A stretch of 64,000 nt of DNA from Dysgonomonas sp. 216 (GTDB lineage: Bacteria > Bacteroidota > Bacteroidia > Bacteroidales > Dysgonomonadaceae), in the NCBI RefSeq assembly GCF_010501065.1, contig NZ_QVMM01000002.1:62001-126000 (forward strand), written 5' to 3'. Made by a program: the position numbers and the translations under genes. Of the stretch, positions 8,623 to 15,350 are shown piece by piece (the first letter of the stretch is position 1; every line of letters begins with the position of its first letter). The notes under the pieces were generated by a model. It did not search any database. It was not told where the DNA came from and saw only the letters and a list, made by a program, of their open reading frames with translations.

Positions 8623-9702
8623 ATGACACAATTAGAGCAAAAAGTAAAGAAATTTTCCGATGTAATGGCTGATGATTCGTCTTCTAACGATGATGTTAGT
8701 GCTGCTTTACGTCAAATTTATCAACTTATACCGGATGCCGGAGATGAAGACTTTAATAAAGCCTTGAAATCGATATTTTCGTTAGTTAAATTACCTAATA
8801 TAGATCGTGCAGCAATGGCTGCCAGTATATGTGGTTATCTGGTTGAAAATGGATATCCGGGAGATGTTATTGTTGGCGATTTTATCGAATTGTATGATTC
8901 TCTTTTAGACTCGTCGGCTCCGTTTTTTGAAGCATATTATAAGAGAATTGAAGGCTTTGATAAATCGGACGATGAAACCGAAGAAAAAACAAATGAAATT
9001 TTCCAAAACTTATGGCAAGAACGCCTTGAATCTGCTCCGCAAGAAATAGGAGCTGTTGTTTGTTTAGATAAGTTTTTTCCTTGTGGAATTTCTTTGTTTT
9101 CGGCTGATAGAAAAGCCTTTTCTTCGGGAAAAGAAAAGTTGAACACTAAAGTTTCGGCTTTTGCCGAAGCAAATCAGGGATGTTATTGGTTCGATAAGCT
9201 TTTTACTGTTTTGTTCGATGAACCAGTTGTTGTTATAGATATGGATACTAATCGTGGATTTACCGGAAAAATGAGTGGAATTGTTGATAATTTTCAGCTT
9301 CAACTAGTATTGATGGGAATTAACGGGTTTAACGACGAAGTCAATATAAACGACGAAGATTTAGATATTATTCATGGTTTTGGATCTCAATCGTCAGAAT
9401 CGGTTGTTGAAGGCAAATGGAATATGTATGATTGTCATTTGATTGGAAAAGGTGGATGGGAAGAATTAATCAATAATAAAAAGGCTTCAGTTGATAAAGC
9501 CCGTGACTTTATGGATACGTGGATATGGAGCGAAGGTTCGCCGGCTGATATTCCAGTTAAAAATGGACATCGGGTTATACTTTTAGGACAACCTTCTTAC
9601 ATTCGTAATTTGAGTATTCAACGTACATTTAAAAACCTCGAAGCATACGTTGAAATCGAGAAAAAATTGACTTCCGAAGAAATTGCAGAATTCTTGAAAT
9701 AA
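8623..9702 (+). CDS. Conserved-looking protein of unknown function
   Basis: I do not recognise this 359-residue protein. It has no signal peptide or membrane segment and is acidic, so it is probably cytosolic. The first 110 residues look helical (KVKKFSDVMADDSS, LYDSLLDSSAPFFEAYY); the middle is alternating strand and helix, including EPVVVIDMDTNRGFTGKMSG. It sits 12 bases after the esterase and only 3 bases before the dipeptide epimerase gene, so translation with the latter is likely linked. A role with peptidoglycan-peptide recycling is only a neighbourhood guess. Confidence 0.75.
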   Translation: MTQLEQKVKKFSDVMADDSSSNDDVSAALRQIYQLIPDAGDEDFNKALKSIFSLVKLPNIDRAAMAASICGYLVENGYPGDVIVGDFIELYDSLLDSSAPFFEAYYKRIEGFDKSDDETEEKTNEIFQNLWQERLESAPQEIGAVVCLDKFFPCGISLFSADRKAFSSGKEKLNTKVSAFAEANQGCYWFDKLFTVLFDEPVVVIDMDTNRGFTGKMSGIVDNFQLQLVLMGINGFNDEVNINDEDLDIIHGFGSQSSESVVEGKWNMYDCHLIGKGGWEELINNKKASVDKARDFMDTWIWSEGSPADIPVKNGHRVILLGQPSYIRNLSIQRTFKNLEAYVEIEKKLTSEEIAEFLK

Positions 9703-9705
9703 AAT

Positions 9706-10743
9706 ATGAAAGAGCTCAAACTTTCGTTCGAACCGTATAATTTGCAATTAAAACATCCGTTTATTATTGCAAACTATTCGCGAACTACAACACCTATTGT
9801 TCTTACTCGCTTAGAATATGACGGATTGGTTGGCTACGGAGAAGCTTCGCTCCCACAATATTTGGGTGAAACACAGGAGTCGGTTATGCGTTTTCTCCGT
9901 AAAATTGACTTTTCTCGATTTGCTAATCCTTTACAGATTGAAGAAATTCTGAATTATGTCGATAAAATCGAAAAAGGAAATACGGCGGCTAAAGCTTCGG
10001 TTGATATTGCATTGCACGATTTGACCGGAAAAATGATAGATAAACCATGGCATTCTATTTGGGGACTGGATAAAACAAAAACTCCGTTTACTACTTTTAC
10101 TATCGGTATGGATGTCGATGAAATGGTAAGGCAAAAAACCGAAGAAGTAGCTGAGAAGTTCAAGATATTAAAAGTTAAACTAGGCGGTGAAAACGACAAA
10201 CGCATGGTTGAAGTTATACGTTCTGTAACTAATTTACCACTGGTGGTCGATGCCAATCAGGGGTGGCAGGATAGGAGTGAGGCTTTGGATATGATTAACT
10301 GGTTGTCGGAAAAGGGAGTTGTAATGATAGAACAGCCGATGAATAAGGATAATTTGGACGATAATGCTTGGATTACACAAAATAGTCCGTTACCGGTTTT
10401 TGCTGATGAATCGGTTCAGCGTTTTTCAGATTTGGAACGAATAAAAGGAGCTTTTTCGGGAATAAATGTAAAACTAATGAAATGTACAGGTATGCACGAA
10501 GCAAAGAAAATGTTGGATGTTGCTCCTTCTTTAGGTTTTAAATCTATGTTAGGGTGTATGACTGAGACTTCGTGTGCAATTTCGGCAGCGGCCCAGTTGT
10601 CTCCACTGGTCGATTTTGCCGATTTAGACGGAAACCTTTTGATAAGTAACGATTGTTTTGATGGGGTGAAAGTTATAAATGGAAAGATAGAACTGAACGA
10701 TTTGTCGGGAGTGGGTATTAACTTATTATCACCTGTCTTTTAA
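9706..10743 (+). CDS. Dipeptide epimerase (L-Ala-D/L-Glu epimerase type), enolase superfamily
   Basis: A 345-residue member of the muconate-lactonizing subgroup. The catalytic KxK is in KILKVKLGG (about 153-161), the metal ligands lie in VDANQGW, IEQPM and ADES, and the second catalytic lysine is in NVKLMKCTG near residue 262. Family members next to murein-related genes usually epimerise L-Ala-D-Glu released from peptidoglycan, but other dipeptide specificities occur and cannot be told from motifs alone. It is the last gene of a plus-strand run and is followed by the divergently built Rhs locus on the opposite strand. Confidence 0.88.
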   Translation: MKELKLSFEPYNLQLKHPFIIANYSRTTTPIVLTRLEYDGLVGYGEASLPQYLGETQESVMRFLRKIDFSRFANPLQIEEILNYVDKIEKGNTAAKASVDIALHDLTGKMIDKPWHSIWGLDKTKTPFTTFTIGMDVDEMVRQKTEEVAEKFKILKVKLGGENDKRMVEVIRSVTNLPLVVDANQGWQDRSEALDMINWLSEKGVVMIEQPMNKDNLDDNAWITQNSPLPVFADESVQRFSDLERIKGAFSGINVKLMKCTGMHEAKKMLDVAPSLGFKSMLGCMTETSCAISAAAQLSPLVDFADLDGNLLISNDCFDGVKVINGKIELNDLSGVGINLLSPVF

Positions 10744-10805
10744 TGTGTCTTATTATAATAATTCTATTTTTATAGAATTGAACCTTGCTTATGGTATACT
10801 ACAGA

Positions 10806-10882
10806 CATATTATTTACAAAACCTGACACATCTGACAAAAATATGATTTTTTTTGGATTGTAGGTTTTTCTGTAACGGCTGT
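10806..10882 (-). repeat. Rhs-locus spacer repeat R1
   Basis: Shares CATATTATTTAC, AAAACCTGACAC and CTGACAAAAATATG with copies R2 and R3. It diverges after about 45 bases but keeps a TTGTAGG-TTTTTGTAA-like tail. It lies after the last immunity gene with no further Rhs core beyond it, so it looks like the outer edge of the array. It does not carry the hairpin found with R2 and R3. Confidence 0.7.
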
Positions 10883-10890
10883 AAATGAAA

Positions 10891-11361
10891 TTAATCATTT
10901 GAAAACAATAAGCGATATAAAGGTGTTTGAAATTCCCCATTCAAATCAAACGGTTGATTCTTGAATTCTTCCATATATCGAAAATAATCAATGCTGTCTC
11001 TCACAGGATAATCTACGAGTAGTATACAATTTTCAATATTTGTTGTATCATAAACAACCATATATCTTTCTCCTATTTTCATTTTTTTATATTTATTGTT
11101 ACTTAGTCCTTTATCTTTCTGTTTTTTATAAATCAGATCATTAATATCTAAACTAAAATAAATTGACGCATCGCCAGCTGATCTTTGATTAGTACTAGGA
11201 GTAAGTATAAGTTGAACTGTTCCTATGGAGTATCCCATATTTTGCATTATATCTACTTTCACATTGTGTCTTTTATATGTAATCCAAACTGCTATCGCAA
11301 TAAAGCATGCAAAACAAAGAATAATTAATTTCCAACTTATTTTATTCGAGTTTTTTTTCAT
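10891..11361 (-). CDS. Predicted immunity protein of displaced cassette 2 (membrane anchored)
   Basis: A 156-residue protein with a Lys-rich start and a single hydrophobic segment at about 11-28, then a soluble domain, so probably anchored in the inner membrane facing the periplasm. No family recognised. Its ATG overlaps, as ATGA, a TGA stop that closes the shifted reading frame of the upstream toxin end (see the frameshift entry), the arrangement of a translationally coupled toxin-immunity pair. It is the last gene of the Rhs locus in transcription order. Immunity function is inferred from position only. Confidence 0.65.
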   Translation of the reverse strand: MKKNSNKISWKLIILCFACFIAIAVWITYKRHNVKVDIMQNMGYSIGTVQLILTPSTNQRSAGDASIYFSLDINDLIYKKQKDKGLSNNKYKKMKIGERYMVVYDTTNIENCILLVDYPVRDSIDYFRYMEEFKNQPFDLNGEFQTPLYRLLFSND

Positions 11362-11519
11362 TTTAGATAAAAAGAATTATAAGTATTATTATAAGGTTTC
11401 ATCCAGGTCCTTGGAGTTACCTTAAGGGTTGGTTGATGATAATAGTAATACGAAGTATTATTATGGAATCTACTATTATTATATAGGGGTGAGGTCGAAT
11501 ATCCTTGATAAGGATTGAC
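11358..11519 (-). pseudogene. Frame-shifted C-terminal end of the cassette 2 toxin
   Basis: In the reading frame of the cassette 2 toxin, the sequence after IGGGG turns into a low-quality tail rich in I, ending before the immunity gene. One frame over, from 11519, 53 codons read a credible protein end (VNPYQGYSTSPLYNNS ... YNSFYLK). They stop at a TGA that overlaps the immunity ATG by four bases. The switch point is a run of GGA codons followed by GGG, a likely slippage site. So the toxin reading frame is broken by an indel near 11520-11530, unless the shift is programmed or a sequencing error. Confidence 0.65.
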
Positions 11520-12466
11520 CCTCCTCCTCCTATAGGGCCTGGCCCTACAGTGCCAGCATATGCGCCTTTAGTTTCTGCTGCATATTTTTCATATTCCGTT
11601 TTGGGTTGTGATTTGCTAATCTCATTAGTAGAATTGAATTTTCCTTGTATGGCATTCGTTGTTGTTGTCATACTTGCACTAAACAAAGATCTTGAAAATG
11701 ATTTTTCCCAATTAACTTCTCCTTCTACTAATAAATCAGAACCTACATTAACACCAAAATTTAGAGTATAATTTACAACAAAATCACTGCTTACGCTTGC
11801 AACAGTTTTATTAACACCTTGATTTGTTAAAGTCGTTGTCAATTTTGAATTAATATAATTTGTAGGCAATTTATTTGTTACACCTGCTGTTACAACTGTA
11901 ATTATTCCGTCTCTTAATCCATCAGTCAACACTCCATCTGAAAAAGTATAATCATCCCTTACAAATCTATTACCTGCTCCCCCTACCGTTTCGGCTCCTG
12001 CTGTTATCCATAGATTACCTGTTGCTAACCCTGCACCTTTAGCAGCAGCAATAGTGGCATACAAACTAAATTTTTCCCACTGAAATCCCCCATCTGAAAT
12101 GTCATCCCAATTTTCATATACATTGTAAGCTGTTGATGCTGCGATTATTAAAAGGGGTACCCACCAAGCTTCCCCATTCGGGTCGGTATACTTAAACGGA
12201 TTGTTTAAACAGTACGAATAGCGGTTAAAGTTCAACCAGTCGCCCGGTGTCTGTATATACGGGTCGGGACTAATGAATTGCATTGTTTCAGGGTCGTAAA
12301 CACGCCCTTTCATGTGTATATATCCAAATTCGTCGATGTGCGAATGCATGGTATACCCACGGTGCAACAAACAATTCTGATCGTTGGCTATTCCCGTATT
12401 GTCCATTATATACACTGCCGCTATTCCGTCGCCGCCATAAATATAATGAATTCCAATTCTACCCAA
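11417..12466 (-). pseudogene. Displaced Rhs cassette 2: core fragment plus variable toxin C-terminus
   Basis: The first 90 or so residues repeat the end of the large Rhs protein: IHYIYGGDGIAAVYIMDNTG, then HRGYTMHSHIDEFGYIHMKG and NRYSYCLNNPFKYTDPNG. They lack 43 residues present in the full gene. The C-terminal 230 residues are unrelated to the other cassettes; they include a hydrophobic WWVPLLIIAAS segment and a glycine/threonine-rich region. There is no signal peptide; the only start is a TTG directly after a stop, and no ribosome binding site is visible. The end is frame-shifted. It looks like a silent cassette rather than an expressed gene. Confidence 0.75.
12174..12454 (-). repeat. Rhs core repeat, cassette 2 copy
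   Basis: About 280 bases nearly identical to 13880-14162 and to the corresponding part of the full Rhs gene (16297-16700), minus a 129-base internal deletion. Such homology allows recombination that swaps toxin ends. Confidence 0.9.
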
Positions 12467-12500
12467 CTATAATAACACCTCTCTTTTAAGGCCTCAAACA

Positions 12501-12606
12501 CATATTATTTACAAAACCTGACACACCTGACAAAAATATGCAAATTTTCGGTTTGTAGGCTTTTGTAAGGGTAATAGCACTTTACTTATAGATAAACCCC
12601 AGATAC
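12501..12606 (-). repeat. Rhs-locus spacer repeat R2
   Basis: Near-identical to R3 over roughly 100 bases, from CATATTATTTACAAAACCTG through the TTTGTAGGC and TAATAGCACTTTACTTATAG blocks to ATAAACCCCAGATAC. It lies between the immunity gene of cassette 1 and the core of cassette 2. Confidence 0.88.
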
Positions 12607-12625
12607 AAATAGAGTATCTGGGGTT
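12595..12625 (-). terminator. Hairpin after the cassette 1 immunity gene
   Basis: A perfect 12-base stem, AACCCCAGATAC with GTATCTGGGGTT, 15 bases past the stop of the 139-residue gene. There is no strong T tract in either direction, so termination is likely but not certain. It would insulate cassette 2 from upstream transcription. Confidence 0.6.
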
Positions 12626-12640
12626 ATGCTTAACTAGACT

Positions 12641-13060
12641 TTATGGATAAGTTATTGTCCAATTCATTTTTGTCATTTCATTTACAGTATATTCATAACG
12701 CTTTAAAAGAAAACTATTATTATAGCGGAGGCTATCACAATTTGACCTAAAATAAGGATAAACTCTTTTATCAAGTATAAATATTTGAAGAATATAATCC
12801 TTTTGATTTCCAAACTCTGATTCCCATGTCCAATCACACCACAAAGTTGTATGAGAATATGGAGGTATAAGATGTATATGTCTATTGCAAACAATAAATG
12901 TGTCTCTCCAATATCCTTCATAACTAAAATAAACCGTATCATCTGTATTATTATTTACGATAAAAGGAAACGGACCTTTAGCTTCACGGCACATCGTTAA
13001 TGTCGATAATATTACTATAAATGTACCAAATAGCATTATATATTTGAAATATCTTTTCAT
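12641..13060 (-). CDS. Predicted immunity lipoprotein of cassette 1
   Basis: A 139-residue protein with an N-terminal hydrophobic stretch and a cysteine at the expected lipobox place (LSTLTMC), so probably a lipoprotein. The mature part begins IVNNNTDDTVYFSYEG and ends MNWTITYP. It starts 8 bases after the cassette 1 toxin stop, as expected for a cognate immunity gene. It is clearly related to the 151-residue protein at 14345-14800: both share a NN-x-(S/T)-x-x-x-I/V-Y segment, a central hydrophobic strand and the W-x-I-x-Y-P ending. No known family recognised. Confidence 0.7.
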   Translation of the reverse strand: MKRYFKYIMLFGTFIVILSTLTMCREAKGPFPFIVNNNTDDTVYFSYEGYWRDTFIVCNRHIHLIPPYSHTTLWCDWTWESEFGNQKDYILQIFILDKRVYPYFRSNCDSLRYNNSFLLKRYEYTVNEMTKMNWTITYP

Positions 13061-13068
13061 AATCTTAT

Positions 13069-14076
13069 TTATGGTTTGTGAGGAAATAAATAAAGGTCGT
13101 TGTATTGCCCAAAAGGTGCAAATCGTCTTTCGAACCAGGTATTATTCATTAGCAAATTACCAAACGGTATACTTCTGTCTTTATAATCCCAATATTTACC
13201 ATTTACATTATTGGTACCATTAATGGCTAAAGGATTTTTATAAAAATTCCAGCCTTTTCTTTCAATTTCATGCGAACCATCATAATTATTATTAAAATCT
13301 TCCTGCGATTGATAAAAGCCATCAACATATCGGTTAAAATACAAAAATCCTCTGACATTTGCATCCTGTTCGTATTTGTTATATTTATGTGAACCATCGC
13401 TAGAGCCTGCTGATTGTATACTTCTAAATCCTACTCTAAACAAATAAGAAGGTCCCATCGATTGGCTTTGTAAATAATGTCCATATTCATGTTGGAATAA
13501 AGTGTTATTTGGATCAGCTTTTATCCCAGGTTTTCCTACAATATAAGCCCCGATTGATATAGCCCCATTTGAAACATATTTTGATGAATATGACTCCGAA
13601 ACTGTAGCTCCTCCATAATAAGTAACTCTTCTAGTAAAACCTAACATATTTGTTGCATGCGAATAAGTAAATCCTACCGTTGTTTGTAATGATTCCCATG
13701 TAAAGCGAGAAATGAGTTGTTTTGCCCTATCTGCAAAGTTAAGATTGCTATCTGTTTTTAATAATCCCCAGTATATTTTATACTCATTTTGTATGGACCG
13801 CCAGGCCGAATCATAAGCTTTCCATGGTTCCTTACTAAATAACCCTCTAAGAAAACCTGTAACAGCACTAAACATATTTCCACTCGGATCGGTATACTTA
13901 AACGGGTTGTTTAAGCAGTACGAATAGCGGTTAAAGTTCAGCCAGTCGCCCGGTGTCTGTATATACGGGTCGGGGCTAAGGAACAGCATTGTTGCAGGGT
14001 CGTAAACACGCCCTTTCATGTGTATATATCCAAATTCGTCGATGTGCGAATGCATGGTGTACCCACGGTGCAACAA
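13069..14076 (-). CDS. Displaced Rhs cassette 1: core fragment plus HExxH toxin C-terminus
   Basis: A 335-residue reading frame beginning in the Rhs core (LHRGYTMHSHIDEFGYIHMKG, NPFKYTDPSG) and continuing into a 265-residue variable domain. That domain has the zinc-metallopeptidase motif HEYGH in NTLFQHEYGHYLQSQSMG, with a downstream YEQDANVRGF that could supply the third ligand. The only start is a TTG within the core, without a ribosome binding site. A one-base insertion near 14093 separates the frame from the upstream IHYIYGG part. The toxin part is intact and in frame with the core, so recombination with the full gene could put it to use. Confidence 0.78.
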   Translation of the reverse strand: MLHRGYTMHSHIDEFGYIHMKGRVYDPATMLFLSPDPYIQTPGDWLNFNRYSYCLNNPFKYTDPSGNMFSAVTGFLRGLFSKEPWKAYDSAWRSIQNEYKIYWGLLKTDSNLNFADRAKQLISRFTWESLQTTVGFTYSHATNMLGFTRRVTYYGGATVSESYSSKYVSNGAISIGAYIVGKPGIKADPNNTLFQHEYGHYLQSQSMGPSYLFRVGFRSIQSAGSSDGSHKYNKYEQDANVRGFLYFNRYVDGFYQSQEDFNNNYDGSHEIERKGWNFYKNPLAINGTNNVNGKYWDYKDRSIPFGNLLMNNTWFERRFAPFGQYNDLYLFPHKP

Positions 14077-14162
14077 ACAATTCTGATCGTTGATTATTAC
14101 CCGTATTGTCCATTATATACACTGCCGCTATTCCGTCGCCTCCGTAAATATAATGAATTCCA
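13880..14162 (-). repeat. Rhs core repeat, cassette 1 copy
   Basis: Near-identical to 12174-12454 and to the core end of the full Rhs gene. It carries the same 129-base deletion as cassette 2 and one extra base near 14093. Confidence 0.9.
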
Positions 14163-14208
14163 AATTCTACTCAACTATAACAACATCTCTTTCTTAAGCC
14201 CTCAAACG

Positions 14209-14306
14209 CATATTATTTACAAAACCTGACACATCTGACAAAAATATGCAAATTTTCGGTTTGTAGGCTTTTTGTAAAGGTAATAGCACTTTACTTATAG
14301 ATAAAC
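14209..14306 (-). repeat. Rhs-locus spacer repeat R3
   Basis: Near-identical to R2, differing by a few bases (for example CACATCTGAC for CACACCTGAC). It lies between the 151-residue immunity-like gene and the core of cassette 1. Similarity between R2 and R3 continues through the 40 bases up to each core copy, so the repeated unit is spacer plus core. Confidence 0.88.
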
Positions 14307-14336
14307 CCCAGATACACATTTATATCTGGGGTTTAT
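14301..14336 (-). terminator. Hairpin after the 151-residue gene
   Basis: A perfect 14-base stem, ATAAACCCCAGATA with TATCTGGGGTTTAT, 9 bases past the stop codon. A strong T tract is missing. It probably ends the Rhs operon transcript and leaves cassette 1 silent. Confidence 0.6.
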
Positions 14337-14344
14337 ATTTACGC

Positions 14345-14800
14345 TTAAGGATATTCTATTATCCAACGTTGCTTTTCTAATTGTTCCATTGTAAAACTTT
14401 CCTTTTTTGTGTAAAGTTGTTTTTTAACAATATTGTTCCATCCCTCTTTTTGCATTATGCTATCTGCTATAAAAAACACATAAATTTCATTTACAGAACA
14501 TATATCGAATATTTCCCAACGTTCATAAGATCCTGTGTGAAGAAAATCAATACTATCTGGATATATTTTATAATATAATGGGATATTCTTAAGTTTATCA
14601 CTTTTTTCAATTGATAACTCCATCTCATATATTGGAGGGTAATACCATCTCATAGTGTCGTCGCAAGACCAATAGAGGTATATGATTGATTCAGAGTTGT
14701 TTTTAATTGATATCAATTTTCTTGGAGGATCATATGCAAATAAACAAGAATAGAATAAACTTGATATAACTAGTGCATAAAGTAACTTGTTTTTAAACAT
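14345..14800 (-). CDS. Second predicted immunity protein after the full Rhs gene
   Basis: A 151-residue protein with a signal peptide containing LFYSC at residues 15-19, so probably a lipoprotein. It is a paralogue of the cassette 1 immunity protein (12641-13060) in the mature domain and in its ending RWIIEYP. It lies 12 bases after the 178-residue gene and has no toxin part directly upstream. A plausible reading is that its toxin was replaced while the immunity gene was kept, protecting against siblings that still carry the older toxin. Function is inferred. Confidence 0.7.
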   Translation of the reverse strand: MFKNKLLYALVISSLFYSCLFAYDPPRKLISIKNNSESIIYLYWSCDDTMRWYYPPIYEMELSIEKSDKLKNIPLYYKIYPDSIDFLHTGSYERWEIFDICSVNEIYVFFIADSIMQKEGWNNIVKKQLYTKKESFTMEQLEKQRWIIEYP

Positions 14801-14812
14801 AGATATAGCTAA

Positions 14813-15349
14813 TTACAATAGAGTACAAAAAAATATGCCCTTTTTATCTTTTAAAGATATATTATTGACTAAAATATCTGAGAACATAATTTCCAAGTTA
14901 TAATTTTCAAAGTCAGACATTTTTTCTATATAGCTATTGTTAAAATATTTAAACTTCATTTTGAAAGGAACTGTTTTAGTAGCTTGCGGTAAAATTTTAA
15001 TTGAATCAAATTCAGAATTAATAGTAGCATCAAATACTTGATTTTGATTTTCTTTATTTTTTAGACAAGCATTTGTTGTTCTTATTGTCAGATACATAGT
15101 GTCATTTGTATAACTATATACTTTAATATTACCTGAAATAACATAATTGCTATCTGAAATTGTTATAAATTCAGAATTTGGGTTGACAGACATATAGATA
15201 TAATCAGTAACTATAATGTCTGATTGTTCCTTATGTTCTTCTGTTAAATAAGTTGGGTAAGGTTTCCGGAAATCTTCGATTAAAGGAAATTTTATACCGC
15301 AAGAGACGAATAATTCTGAAAGTACAAAAATAACTATATATTTTCTCAT
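14813..15349 (-). CDS. Predicted immunity lipoprotein of the full-length Rhs toxin
   Basis: A 178-residue protein with an N-terminal signal ending in the lipobox-like LFVSC-G (cysteine at 17). The mature part looks beta-rich (YIYMSVNPNSEFITISDS, KVYSYTNDTMYLTIRTTN). It starts one base after the Rhs stop codon, the standard place for a cognate immunity gene. No family recognised. Membrane anchoring fits protection against a toxin that acts in the periplasm or crosses the envelope. Confidence 0.7.
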   Translation of the reverse strand: MRKYIVIFVLSELFVSCGIKFPLIEDFRKPYPTYLTEEHKEQSDIIVTDYIYMSVNPNSEFITISDSNYVISGNIKVYSYTNDTMYLTIRTTNACLKNKENQNQVFDATINSEFDSIKILPQATKTVPFKMKFKYFNNSYIEKMSDFENYNLEIMFSDILVNNISLKDKKGIFFCTLL

Positions 15350-15350
15350 G

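Noticed and set aside
10806..14306. R1-R3 as a CRISPR or insertion-sequence remnant
   Set aside because: Only three copies about 1.7 kb apart, each at a toxin-unit border, no transposase and no short regular spacing.
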